From Bifidobacterium tibiigranuli (GTDB lineage Bacteria; Actinomycetota; Actinomycetes; Actinomycetales; Bifidobacteriaceae), in contig NZ_QLZA01000003.1 of assembly GCF_009371885.1 (NCBI RefSeq), forward strand, positions 186,001-250,000: 64,000 nucleotides of DNA, given 5' to 3'. This document shows, piece after piece, positions 28,966 to 39,436 of the stretch. Under the pieces are notes generated by a model. It searched no databases and was not told the DNA's origin. It saw nothing but the letters and a program-made list of their open reading frames with translations. Numbering within the stretch: the first letter of the stretch is position 1; each line of letters opens with the position of its first letter. Both the position numbers and the translations under genes were made by a program.

Positions 28966-30378
28966 TCAGCCCACCCTTTGCAACTTGCCGAAGAGACCCT
29001 GCGGCCGCAGCAGCAGGACGATGATGAGAATCGCGAGCGCACTCGCGTAGCGCATGTCGTTGGGAATGAACAGCGAGCTCATATCCGCGACGATGCCGAT
29101 GACCAGCGAGCCGACCAGTGCGCCGTTCGCCGTGCCCAGGCCACCCAGCGTGACCGCGGAGAACATGAGCAGCAGCAGTACAGCGCCGGTGTTCCATGCG
29201 ATGCCGTTGAGGTAGATGCCCATGAGCACGCCGGACAGGGCGGCGAGCGCGCAGGAGAGAATCCACACGACGCGGACCACCTGCTCGACGTTGATGCCGG
29301 AGGCGGAGGCCAGCGCGGCGTTGTCGGAGACGGCTCTGGTGGCGCGTCCCAGCCGCGTGCGGTACAGGAAGAAGGTGACGCCGATAATGACGATGATGGC
29401 TATCGCCGCCGATACCAGCGTGGCCGTATCAGTGGTGATCGGGCCGAGCTGGAATCCCTGGTCGACCGCGGTTGTGATGCCTTTGACATTGCCGCCGAAG
29501 AAGAACTGGAAGAGGTATTGCAGCACCATCGACAGGCCGATGGTGACGATCATCTGCTGCATGGTGCCGACATGCTTGCGCCGCAACGGCGCCCACACCA
29601 GCTCGTTCTGCAGCAGTCCGGAGGCCGCACCGATGATGATGGCGAAGATGGCCGCAGCCCACAGCGGCATATGAAGCAGCTGCACGCCGACGTAGGCCAT
29701 AAGGCCGCCGAGCGTCACCTGCTCGCCATGCGAGAAGGAGCTCAGGCCCGTGGTGCCGTAGACGAGATTCATGCCCACGCTCATCAGCGCGAGCATCAGA
29801 CCGAAGATGATGCCCGAATACAGCTGCTGCCATACACGCGCCCCGAAATTGGCACCGGCGGAGTTGCTTGAGCTGCTCTGCGTGGAAGCGCTGGAGCTGG
29901 AGGAAGATCCAGAGCTCGTTGAGGCGCTGCCGCTTGCGCTGGGGCTCGAAGTCGTCTCGCCCGGCTTGTCGAAGCGCACGACGCCGCGCTGCTTGGAGAA
30001 GTCGCTTTTCTCGATATCCACCGTTTCGGCGTTGGCCTTAAGGCCGTGGTCCTTTGCCACCCCGGCGTCAATGGTCGCCGTGTACTTTCCGTCGGCCGTG
30101 ACGCTGAACGCCCACTTGCCGGTGTCGTCGGTCGTCGTCGTGGCGCTTTCCTTGCCGGATAGCGTCACTGTAGCGCCCACGACCGGATTCCTGTTGGCAT
30201 CCTGCAGGATGCCGTTGACGCATCCGTTGGTGCCGGTCGGATTGCACACCGGAACCGGCTGCGCAGCTTGCGCAGTCGTGGACCATACGCCACTTATGGC
30301 AAGCAGCAGCATTAAGAACATCGCACTCAGCAGCATTCGTGCCGGGTATTTGCGCAGTTTGCGCCGTACAGCTGTCAT
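28966..30378 (-). CDS. livH: LivH-type permease with N-terminal extracytoplasmic Cna-B/carboxypeptidase-regulatory-like domain
   Basis: At 470 residues this is far longer than the usual 290 or so. Residues 1-40 are a signal or anchor (RMLLSAMFLMLLLAISGVWS then AQA). Residues 47-135 form a beta-sandwich of the Cna-B/carboxypeptidase-regulatory type (GCVNGILQDANRNPVVGATV, DDTGKWAFSVTADGKYTATI). Residues 137-175 are a Ser linker. The LivH permease follows, with IFGLMLALMSVGMNLVYGTT and the coupling loop LGRATRAVSDNAALASASGI. The extra domain should lie outside the membrane, near where LivJ docks. It is the first gene of the livHMGF operon. Confidence 0.92.
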   Translation of the reverse strand: MTAVRRKLRKYPARMLLSAMFLMLLLAISGVWSTTAQAAQPVPVCNPTGTNGCVNGILQDANRNPVVGATVTLSGKESATTTTDDTGKWAFSVTADGKYTATIDAGVAKDHGLKANAETVDIEKSDFSKQRGVVRFDKPGETTSSPSASGSASTSSGSSSSSSASTQSSSSNSAGANFGARVWQQLYSGIIFGLMLALMSVGMNLVYGTTGLSSFSHGEQVTLGGLMAYVGVQLLHMPLWAAAIFAIIIGAASGLLQNELVWAPLRRKHVGTMQQMIVTIGLSMVLQYLFQFFFGGNVKGITTAVDQGFQLGPITTDTATLVSAAIAIIVIIGVTFFLYRTRLGRATRAVSDNAALASASGINVEQVVRVVWILSCALAALSGVLMGIYLNGIAWNTGAVLLLLMFSAVTLGGLGTANGALVGSLVIGIVADMSSLFIPNDMRYASALAILIIVLLLRPQGLFGKLQRVG

Positions 30379-30575
30379 ATCGCGTCCTCCCCTCGATTCC
30401 CTCTTAACCTAGGGATGGGAACGGCGTACTTGGTTGCGCCCAGATTTCCGTCAGGTAACCAGATGCGACCCTATGTAACCGGGATGTTGCGGCGATAGGG
30501 TATATGGGCGAGAGATTTCAGCGGCGCATGGGCTCAGCTGGGTCAGCAGCTTAGGCAGCTCATCAGTTCAGCAGC

Positions 30576-30956
30576 TCAGCGGTTCAATGAGCCCATCCAC
30601 CAGCCCAGCGCAAGGCATGCGAGCGCGGCCAGCACCGTGATGGCCAGATACGCCAGAGCGCTCCATTGGCGGTGGCTGCGCACCAGCGACGTCATCTGGT
30701 TGACAGCTGTGGAGAAGGTCGAGAACCCGCCGAAGAAGCCGATGACGAATAGCAGATAGGTGCGCGTGTCGACCGCATGGTTCATGAAGGCGGCTGCCGC
30801 CAGACCCACGCAGAACGTGCCGACGGCGGTGATCACCAACGTGGAGAAGGGAAACGCGCGGCTCCACCAGCGCTGGATCGAGGTGTCCAGGATGAAGCGC
30901 GCCACAGCGCCCAGGCCGCCGCACAGGCATACGAGTATGAAAGTCGTCAGCAGCAT
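30576..30956 (-). CDS. crcB: Fluoride channel subunit CrcB/Fluc (first subunit type)
   Basis: The 126-residue protein has four helices. It shows GGLGAVARFILD, VGTFCVGLAAAAF, and the hallmark GFFGGFSTFSTAVNQ, whose Phe and Ser/Thr line the fluoride path. Its ATG overlaps the stop of the second crcB gene by one base. Many Gram-positive bacteria need two different Fluc proteins to make the antiparallel dimer, and this pair fits that. It lowers cytoplasmic fluoride. Confidence 0.93.
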   Translation of the reverse strand: MLLTTFILVCLCGGLGAVARFILDTSIQRWWSRAFPFSTLVITAVGTFCVGLAAAAFMNHAVDTRTYLLFVIGFFGGFSTFSTAVNQMTSLVRSHRQWSALAYLAITVLAALACLALGWWMGSLNR

Positions 30957-32281
30957 CAGCGCACCTCTCCTGTGATGGGATCGGGTATCAGCGGGATTTC
31001 GGCCGTGATTGGCTTCGGCTCGTACGACAGCGGTTGCGTCGGATGATTGGCGAGTTCGCCAGCAGCGTATCCTGTGGAAACTGTTCCGGCGTTATCAGGG
31101 GTGTCAGGCGCGCCGGGTTTGCTGAGCGTGCCTAGTGTGCCAACCGTGTTGGCTTTGCCGGCCTGCGGCGTACCGTTCTGCCCAATTGCCGCGGCAACGC
31201 CATAGGCCGCTGTCGGTTTGCTGTCCACATAGTGAGCCGAGTCGCTGAGATGCCCGCTACCGTCGATTCCCGAGCCGGCACCCGGCCCGGCTGTTGGCGC
31301 GGTGCCCGCAGCCGCCGCAGCAGCGCCTGCCGCATGCGCCGGACCGCCCATTCTGGCGTGCCTGCGATGGCCCTGCTGGGAGTTGAGATTCGCGACGACC
31401 TGCATAAGCGTTGCGGCGCGTTTCCTTGTCATGATGCGCGAGGACAGCAGCGAGCCAGCCAGCGCGGCGAGGATGCCTGCGGAGAAGGAGACCAGCAGAT
31501 ACCCAATCAGCTCCCAGCCCGCGCCGCGCCGCAGCAGCAGGAAGCTCTGCAGCATCAGTATCGACGTGCTCGACATCGAGCCCCACATCCCGATGCCTGC
31601 GCCGCCGCCGACGAGCTGGCGCGTGCGTCTGCTCAGCCACGAGGCCTGGGACATGTACGTGGTCAGCGCCGCATATCCGAAGCACGACACCGTATTGACA
31701 ATGAAGGTCGCAAGATACAGCTGGCTGACATCGCTTCCCGCATCAGGTCCGGCGAAAGCGAGCGCCAAACCGAACACCACTCCGGTGCCGAAGCAGCCGC
31801 CGGCGAAGATCACCAGATACATCACCCAATCGGCAAGCGGATTGAACCGGGCCTGCAGGCGTTTGAGAGGGGCCAGCGGTATCTGCGGCGGCAACGCCGG
31901 ATCGTTGGCGTCGGCCCGAAGGCGAGCCTTGGCGCGGCGATTGCCGCTACGGGATTTCGGGGAGCTGTTGCTTCTCGCCGCGACCATTTGCGTGGTGGGG
32001 GCGGGTTCCCATCCCGCTGCCGAGCCGGAGCTTGAGCCAGCTTGAGCGGCTTGCGCAGCATCGGACTCATGAGACTCATTCGATGCCGCTGCCGATGACT
32101 GTGAGGAATCCAGCTGCGGCAAGGAATCGAGCACCGAAGCGGTGAACAGATCGGCCAACGCGCCCGTGCGGGCGCCGGTATAATCGGGATCTCCGTCGGC
32201 CTCGGCACCGGTCAGCGACTCGGACCCGTGCTGCGGCGCGCCCGGACGCTCCTGCGTCGTGTGATTGTCAGACAGTCCCAT
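30956..32281 (-). CDS. crcB: Fluoride channel subunit CrcB/Fluc with long disordered tails
   Basis: The CrcB core lies in the middle (VMYLVIFAGGCFGTGVVFGL, LATFIVNTVSCFGYAALTTY, GGGAGIGMWGSMSSTSILML). About 130 residues of Ser/Ala/Arg-rich sequence precede it and about 150 Gly/Ala/Pro-rich residues follow, so the protein is roughly 440 residues where about 125 is normal. The motif GxxGGxTTFST is altered to GIGMWGSMSSTS, so it may be the non-conducting partner. Start at 32281 follows GAGGGTGAT; starts at 32305 or 32329 are possible. It is transcribed after the CLC gene and overlaps the next crcB. Confidence 0.85.
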   Translation of the reverse strand: MGLSDNHTTQERPGAPQHGSESLTGAEADGDPDYTGARTGALADLFTASVLDSLPQLDSSQSSAAASNESHESDAAQAAQAGSSSGSAAGWEPAPTTQMVAARSNSSPKSRSGNRRAKARLRADANDPALPPQIPLAPLKRLQARFNPLADWVMYLVIFAGGCFGTGVVFGLALAFAGPDAGSDVSQLYLATFIVNTVSCFGYAALTTYMSQASWLSRRTRQLVGGGAGIGMWGSMSSTSILMLQSFLLLRRGAGWELIGYLLVSFSAGILAALAGSLLSSRIMTRKRAATLMQVVANLNSQQGHRRHARMGGPAHAAGAAAAAAGTAPTAGPGAGSGIDGSGHLSDSAHYVDSKPTAAYGVAAAIGQNGTPQAGKANTVGTLGTLSKPGAPDTPDNAGTVSTGYAAGELANHPTQPLSYEPKPITAEIPLIPDPITGEVR

Positions 32282-32595
32282 ATCACCCTCGTTCCATGCG
32301 CTCATGCCGATTGCATCCACCGCGTTCACCTAACCGCACCCGCATAGCGCCCGCCTTCCGTAGCATTGTTCTCGGCTGTGTTGTTACCGTCATTGTCGTT
32401 ATCGTCTGTGTTGTTACCGTCATTATTACCGTCTGCCCGGTATTTTCTTCCCCAGCATTGCTGCCAAGTCTCTGCCGCCGCATCGTCGCCTAGACAGCCC
32501 TGACGACACCGTCATGGTCATACTCGGCCGCCGCGAACGCCTTGGCTGGGCCAACGCAACTCGGACACGCCGCCGGCGGATGCGACCCGTCCATA
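32282..32595. other. Gap between crcB and CLC genes with short direct repeat
   Basis: CTGTGTTGTTACCGTCATT occurs at 32376-32394 and again at 32406-32424. No gene and no clear fluoride-riboswitch consensus were seen here. Confidence 0.5.
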
Positions 32596-34446
32596 TTACA
32601 TGGGCGAACTGCACAACGCCACCATGCCCGCCCGGACCTGAGCCAGCCCGTCCGCGGGGAACATCACGAACACGTAATCGCCCGGCATAATGGTCTCCTC
32701 GCGGCGCGGCACCACCTCGCGCTCGCCCCGGCGAATGTCGACAAGCGCCGCACCACGCGGCCAATCGATGTCGCCCACACGCAGGCCGGCGATGGCGCTG
32801 CCGAACTCGACCGGGAATTCCAGAACCGCGTTGCCGAGCGCGGCACGGCTATGGCTATGCGCTATCGCATGCGGCATGTGCAGGGCGTGCGGCGCATGTA
32901 GCGCGTGTCGCCATTGCAGCGCGGACTGTGTACCGGACTCATGACGTGCAGTATCGGCAGTGTCGCCCTTCCCGCCGCCAGCATTGCCATCGTTGCCGTC
33001 GTTGCCATGAGCCGCCATATAGCGGTCCAGCAAGGCACCGTAAATCGGCTTAATACCGAGCACATCAGACACGAAGAGCGCAATGAAGGCGCATGCGGCG
33101 ACGGGAAGCATATGCACAAGCGAGCCGGACATCTCGACAGCGAGCAGAATCGAGGTCATCGGCGCCTTGACCGAGGCCGAGAGCGTGCCCGCCATCGCGC
33201 ATACCGCGAACACGGCGACCGCGCCCTGCGGCACGATACCAGGAAGCAGCCGCACGGCCAGCAGCCCGAAGATGCTTCCCGCAAGCGTGCCGATAGCCAG
33301 AATCGGCATGAAGATGCCGCCGGGCACGCCCGAGCCGAAACTCGTGCCGGTGAACAGCATTTTGACGGCCAGCAATCCCAGCAGCATCAGCACGCCCGAA
33401 GAGGCATGCTCGGCGAAATCGATGAGCTCCTCGCCGCCGCCAAGGACTTTCGGCGCGAACAGGCCGCATGGCAAGGCGATGAGCAGCGCGATAACCGGGC
33501 CAGCGATGGCCGGAAGCTTGCCATACAAACTCTGGAAGCCCAGCAGCATCCGGTTCGTGAGCGAACCGACAAGCCCAGCCACGATTCCCAGTGGAATCAT
33601 CCACCAATACAGCGGCAGGGCAAGCTGCCCGATGCTGGTGAAATTGAGCACAGGGCGCAGGCCGAACCAGGTTTTCGAGACAAAATCGGCGCTGAGCGAG
33701 GCGCTTGCGGCTGACAATAATATGACCGGCGAGAAATTGCGATGCACCTCTTCCAGCGCGAACATCATGCCGGAAAGCGGCGCGTTGAACGCTGCGGAAA
33801 GCCCGGCCGCCGCGCCGGCGGTTATCAGCGTGTTCTCTTCGAAACCATCGCGCTTCATCGCGCCCGACACGCCTTGGCTCGCGGCTGCGCCAATCTGAAT
33901 CGACGGCCCTTCGCGGCCCAGCGACAGGCCGAACATGCCGCACAGCAGCCCGCCCGCAAAGCGCACCACAAGCACCAGCAGCCAGCGCATCCGCAGACCC
34001 AGCAAGAGCACACCCTCGACCTGCGGGATGCCGCTGCCGCTCGCCATCGGTTCGAGCCGCACCAACCATGCGACAAACAGACCGATGGCTGCAGCGGCGC
34101 ATACGAACGGTGCGATCAACCACGGCTGGGCCAGGATTTGCGGATACATCCACCGGGCAAAGCGCGTGCCGTAGCCGATGCCATAGCGATACAGCGCCAC
34201 GAGCAGACCGGCGATGAGGCCACACACAATCGCACGAATGGCAATCGTCCACTGCTTGCGACCGAGCTGCCCAAGAAACTTTGCGACACCGCCTTCGGAC
34301 GCCTTGGCGTTTTGGGTTGCGTTGGCATTCTGGGGCCCATCGGCATTCTGGGGCAATTCAGCATTTTCGGATGTGTCAGGCGCGTTCCCGCCCGGCGCAT
34401 CCTCGTTATGAGCCACCTTATTATGAGCCATTGCAGCGCCCCGCAT
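32596..34446 (-). CDS. CLC-family chloride channel/antiporter with C-terminal TrkA-C-like domain
   Basis: The 616-residue protein has CLC selectivity motifs GSGIPQVE, GREGPSIQ (with the gating Glu) and GVPGGIFMP. An Asn-rich N-terminus and a His/Ala-rich linker flank the channel. The last 90 residues (VLEFPVEFGSAIAGLRVGDI, then PGDYVFVMFPADG) look like a TrkA-C ligand domain. Motifs fit the chloride/proton type rather than the fluoride-specific CLC-F type. The start is 34446 or 34431. It begins 25 bp after purA, in the same operon direction as the two crcB genes. The pairing with fluoride channels suggests anion or acid stress. Confidence 0.9.
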   Translation of the reverse strand: MRGAAMAHNKVAHNEDAPGGNAPDTSENAELPQNADGPQNANATQNAKASEGGVAKFLGQLGRKQWTIAIRAIVCGLIAGLLVALYRYGIGYGTRFARWMYPQILAQPWLIAPFVCAAAAIGLFVAWLVRLEPMASGSGIPQVEGVLLLGLRMRWLLVLVVRFAGGLLCGMFGLSLGREGPSIQIGAAASQGVSGAMKRDGFEENTLITAGAAAGLSAAFNAPLSGMMFALEEVHRNFSPVILLSAASASLSADFVSKTWFGLRPVLNFTSIGQLALPLYWWMIPLGIVAGLVGSLTNRMLLGFQSLYGKLPAIAGPVIALLIALPCGLFAPKVLGGGEELIDFAEHASSGVLMLLGLLAVKMLFTGTSFGSGVPGGIFMPILAIGTLAGSIFGLLAVRLLPGIVPQGAVAVFAVCAMAGTLSASVKAPMTSILLAVEMSGSLVHMLPVAACAFIALFVSDVLGIKPIYGALLDRYMAAHGNDGNDGNAGGGKGDTADTARHESGTQSALQWRHALHAPHALHMPHAIAHSHSRAALGNAVLEFPVEFGSAIAGLRVGDIDWPRGAALVDIRRGEREVVPRREETIMPGDYVFVMFPADGLAQVRAGMVALCSSPM

Positions 34447-34471
34447 GCCTCGAACGAATCTGAGCCGGCGT

Positions 34472-35812
<1,341 letters not shown>

Positions 35813-35897
35813 CTACCGTGACGCCTATACCAGCGGGGTTGGCGCGGTTGTTGGGCGGTTGCGGACGGTGTGCGGCTGCGGGGCACATGACTGTTTC

Positions 35898-36011
35898 AGC
35901 GTCGACTTTTGTACGCTAACTCGACCCTGCCGTGCAAAAGGCAACGTTATGAGGTCCGATTCCATAGCAATTCATACGCCAGCCTCGACTTAGCGTATAA
36001 AATGCGACGTT
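35898..36011. repeat. Two-hairpin element, family C copy 1
   Basis: The ends are AGCGTCGACTTTTGTACGCT (35898) and an inverted partner around CTTAGCGTATAAAATGCGAC (35989). Two hairpins lie side by side: GTACG with CGTGC around CTAACTCGACCCTG, then CATACG with CGTATA. Further copies are at 44922 and 54922. It lies between purA and the TetR gene, with no coding function seen. Confidence 0.8.
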
Positions 36012-36055
36012 CGCACACGCAACCGTCACAACGCCCACACTAACTCGCACCCCAT

Positions 36056-36194
36056 GCGGGGCTTGTGACGTATGTCGGCAAAGAATCATCACGATTCCCG
36101 CACTACTTCGACTATCATGCGGGCCTTGTGACGTATAACCGCGCCCAAACGACACAACGCCCGCACAAGCCCCGCGATAGTGCGGGAATCGTGA
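36056..36194. repeat. Composite element, family D copy 1
   Basis: Nested inverted repeats: GCGGGGCTTGTG (36056) with its complement at 36164, and TCACGATTCCCGCACTA (36089) with its complement at 36178. The same order recurs at 45192-45333. It starts about 45 bp after the family C copy. Confidence 0.78.
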
Positions 36195-36236
36195 CGGTCG
36201 CCTCACAGCTAGAGGCCAGCCCCCGTCATTCAGCCG

Positions 36237-36887
36237 TCACTCGATGGAGTCGACGTCGATTCTGCTGGGCAATGGCCGCTCCGCGATGCCGCGGTAAAGC
36301 ATGTTCACCCCGTCGGCGTAAGTGCGCACATACGACATCTCGTAGTGCAGGCTGCTGGCGAGCACCCACTGGCTGCGCACGCCCTCATTGATGGCGTACA
36401 TCGTCAGCGCGGCATGCTGCGGGTCGACATCCGCGCGAATTTCGCCCGCCGCGATGCCCTTGCGTATCCTCTTCTCCGCAGGCGGCAGCATGAGGGCGAA
36501 GTTGCGCGCCAGCCGCCCGCGCACCGGGGTGTCCTCCACCACGTCGATGCCGGTGAGCGTGACGCGCAGCCGCAGCAGATCAGGATGCGTGGCCGCCTGC
36601 TGCACGCTTTCGATGCTGCGGTCGAGCATCTCCCGCACGCTGTCCGCATCCGCCATGTCCAATCGGTAGTCGCGTTCGCGCAGATCGACGATGGCGGTGA
36701 ACAGCGCCTCCTTGGTCGGGAAATGATAGAGCACTCCTGCATCGGAGATGCCGACTTCCTTGGCGATATCGGCAATGCGAACGCGCTCATATCCATATCG
36801 GCTGAACAGACGGGTGGCCGACCTGACGATGTCTTCCCGCCTGCGTTCGCCCTTGGGGCTTTTGCGCACGCTCTTCTTTGCTTCCAC
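36237..36887 (-). CDS. TetR-family transcriptional regulator
   Basis: The 216-residue protein has RREDIVRSATRLFSRYGYER, then RIADIAKEVGISDAGVLYHF and PTKEALFTAIVDLRERDY, a standard TetR DNA-binding domain. The helical ligand domain has IRADVDPQHAALTMYAINEG. It is the last gene downstream of the opp importer and the GH1 fusion, on the same strand, 100 bp after the latter, so it likely controls that cluster. A palindrome with TetR-like dimensions lies before oppA at 44707. The inducer would probably be a glycoside or its product; that is inference. Confidence 0.93.
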   Translation of the reverse strand: MEAKKSVRKSPKGERRREDIVRSATRLFSRYGYERVRIADIAKEVGISDAGVLYHFPTKEALFTAIVDLRERDYRLDMADADSVREMLDRSIESVQQAATHPDLLRLRVTLTGIDVVEDTPVRGRLARNFALMLPPAEKRIRKGIAAGEIRADVDPQHAALTMYAINEGVRSQWVLASSLHYEMSYVRTYADGVNMLYRGIAERPLPSRIDVDSIE

Positions 36888-36989
36888 TTCGGACTTGCAC
36901 CACCTGTTGGACTATGTCTTACCGTGACATCATATCCTCCGCCTTTCCTCCAACATGCAAATCAGGCACCGCAACGCCCGGATCCAAGC

Positions 36990-39353
36990 CTATTCGATGA
37001 ACAGCGTGCGCAGCGTGGCGATCTCCTCTTCGCTCATTCCATTGGCGAGGCAGTATTGCGTGACCGTGCCGTAGCGCCCGCGCATATCGTTGAGCAGCCC
37101 TTGCATGGTCTCGCCCGGTGAGGCGAGCAGCGCCGCCGCCGCGCCTTGAAGATTGGCAATCTTGCCCAGTTTTCCCGGAAGGCTTTGGCTGATGGCCGCT
37201 TTGAACGCGCTGGTCAGGTTGGCTGCGGACTGCGCGTAATTCGAGACGATCAGCGCATCCTCGACGCCCAGCAATCCGAGCAGCACGGCGGATACGATGC
37301 CGGTGCGGTCCTTGCCCGCCGTGCAATGAATCAGCACTGGCCTGCCTTCGCTGCGGGCCAGAACCTGCAGCACCGCAATGACTTTGTCCGCATGGTCGAA
37401 GGCAATCCGGCGATACAGCTCCGGCAGTTGCACCGACGCAAGCCCCTGCATCATGCGCGCGCTGAGTGGTTTGCTTGTCGAATCCCCGGTCTCATTGCCC
37501 GCTCCGTCATCCTCTCCGCCGCCACCGGAAACGCCACTATCCGCAACGCCGCTGCCCAGCAGTCCGATGCGCAGCACCTCGATATCATCGTCCAGCTGGT
37601 ACGGCCAGGTTCCGATCTCCCACGGGTCGCGCAGATCGATCACGGTGTGCACGCCCAGACGGCGCAGCTCTTCAGCGCCTTCAGGCTTCATGAAGTTCAG
37701 CCCCGCAGAGCGGAAGAAGAAGCCCGAACGTAGATAATGGTCGCTCACGGTGCGCAGGCCGCCGATGCCGCGAGCGTTGGGCACGTCGCCCAGCTCGATG
37801 CCGTTGACGTCGCCATCGAAGCGTTCCTCGGCAACAGGAGCATCGAGCGCCTCAAGGTCGCCGTTGTGCCGGACCACGTCGCGGTACCAGGCGAAGGAAT
37901 CCTTCGGTGTGCGCTTCATGGTCGCCGCATCGACATGGACCAGCCCGAAGCGCTCGGAGAACCCGTCCATCCACTGGATGTTGTCGATGTTGGACCAGAC
38001 GTAATACCCGTCGACTGCGATGCCCTCGCTCGCAAGCGCATGCAGATCGCGGATGTTGTGCGCAAGCGCCCGGATGCGCACGGCGTCGTTCAGGCTTGCT
38101 TGCAATTGCCCAGCGTCTTCTGCGGTCTCGCCCGCCGACTCCGCCAGTATCGCCGACTCCGTTGATTCCGTTGACTCCGTCAGCCCCTCCGCTGCGCTCG
38201 GATACGCGGTGCCGCGCCCGTTCTCCGTAATGATGATGCGCGGATGATCCGGGTAGCTTTCGTGCACCCATTCCACGGTTGCGCGCAGGCCGCCGGGCGT
38301 CTCCTGGCGAAATCCGCGCGGGCTCCACCAGCGCCTGCCCGGGCCCGGCACGATGGCGACACCGTTTCCTTCGCCCAGCATCGATGAGAACGCATGCAGG
38401 GCCTTCTCGTTATCATTCCCGGATTCGAAGAACATCGGCGCACGCTCCGGCGTCGTGGCGTACATGTTGGAATACCAATTGACGCCGAGGATATCCAGCG
38501 GTTCGGCGATGACATCCATATCGCCCTCGCGGCAAGCGCCATCGGCCTGCACCTGCTCGCGAATCAGCGGGGCATGGCCCTTGCCCATCAGCGGGTCAAG
38601 CATCAGCCGGTCGAACGAGCGCCGCGCGGTCTCGGCAGCCTGCACGTCAGCAGGATTGCAGGTGGCGGGCTGCACGCCGGCAACAGAAAGAATGGTGCCG
38701 ATGCGGCCTGATACCTTCGCCGAGCGCAGCGCGCGCACAGCCATGCCATGCGCCAGCAGGATGTTGTGCACGGCGTCGAGGCCGCGCGCCCCTTCGCTGC
38801 GCATCGGCGGGAGGAAGCCCGCGACGTATCCGGCCATCGCCGGGTGGGACGGCTCGTTCATCGTGTACCACTGATCGACGCGGTCGCCGAGCCGCTGCGC
38901 CACGATTTCGGCGTAGCGTGCGAACTGCTCGGCTGATTCGCGACCCATCCATCCTCCGCAGCGCTCCTCAAGCCATTGCGGGGTGTCCCAGTGGTACAGG
39001 CATGCCGCCGGCAGGATGCCGCGCGCCAGCAGCCCATCCACCAGCCGGTCGTAGTAATCCAGCCCGGACTCGTTGATATGCCCTTCGGCATCGGTCACGA
39101 CCCGCGGCCAGGAAATCGAGAAGCGGTGGGCCTGCGCGCCCAAGTCACGCATCAGATCGAGATCCTCGTCGAGCCGATGATATTCGTCGGCGGCCCTGCC
39201 CAGATCAGCGCCATCGCGCACGCGAAGGCTGCCGTTGCGGTATGCCGTATCCCAGACTGACGGAGCCTTGCCGTCGGCATCCCAGCCGCCTTCGATCTGA
39301 TATGCGGCGTTGCTGGTTCCCCAGAGAAATGTTGCGGGAAGTGCTGAACTCAT
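36990..39353 (-). CDS. GH1 beta-glycosidase fused to a tyrosine-phosphatase-type domain
   Basis: The 787-residue protein is in one frame. Residues 1-495 are a GH1 barrel: FLWGTSNAAYQIEGGWDADG, acid/base Glu167 in TMNEPS, nucleophile Glu377 in IITENG. The glucose-contact motif normally FEW reads IQW here (Gln460), an unusual change. Residues 535-787 match the Y_phosphatase3 type: RSGFFFRSAGLNFM, VHTVIDLRDPWEI, and the P-loop HCTAGKDRTG with Cys677. GH1 sequences with phospho-sugar specificity carry a different motif there, so 6-phosphate substrates are not indicated. It follows oppF in the operon. The phosphatase may remove phosphate from a sugar or a protein; not known. Confidence 0.93.
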   Translation of the reverse strand: MSSALPATFLWGTSNAAYQIEGGWDADGKAPSVWDTAYRNGSLRVRDGADLGRAADEYHRLDEDLDLMRDLGAQAHRFSISWPRVVTDAEGHINESGLDYYDRLVDGLLARGILPAACLYHWDTPQWLEERCGGWMGRESAEQFARYAEIVAQRLGDRVDQWYTMNEPSHPAMAGYVAGFLPPMRSEGARGLDAVHNILLAHGMAVRALRSAKVSGRIGTILSVAGVQPATCNPADVQAAETARRSFDRLMLDPLMGKGHAPLIREQVQADGACREGDMDVIAEPLDILGVNWYSNMYATTPERAPMFFESGNDNEKALHAFSSMLGEGNGVAIVPGPGRRWWSPRGFRQETPGGLRATVEWVHESYPDHPRIIITENGRGTAYPSAAEGLTESTESTESAILAESAGETAEDAGQLQASLNDAVRIRALAHNIRDLHALASEGIAVDGYYVWSNIDNIQWMDGFSERFGLVHVDAATMKRTPKDSFAWYRDVVRHNGDLEALDAPVAEERFDGDVNGIELGDVPNARGIGGLRTVSDHYLRSGFFFRSAGLNFMKPEGAEELRRLGVHTVIDLRDPWEIGTWPYQLDDDIEVLRIGLLGSGVADSGVSGGGGEDDGAGNETGDSTSKPLSARMMQGLASVQLPELYRRIAFDHADKVIAVLQVLARSEGRPVLIHCTAGKDRTGIVSAVLLGLLGVEDALIVSNYAQSAANLTSAFKAAISQSLPGKLGKIANLQGAAAALLASPGETMQGLLNDMRGRYGTVTQYCLANGMSEEEIATLRTLFIE

Positions 39354-39436
39354 TGATGCTATTCCTTTGCTGCGGTGATTGATTGGCGATATTGTGGCTG
39401 ACGATATTGTGGCTAAATGATGGTGACGCCTATGCG

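Noticed and set aside
32282..32595. Fluoride riboswitch before crcB
   Set aside because: The consensus pseudoknot boxes were not found on either strand.
35916..36206. Similar minus-strand frames over the family C/D repeats here and at 45050-45376
   Set aside because: Similarity comes from the repeated DNA; the sequence is dominated by inverted repeats and the ends of the frames differ.
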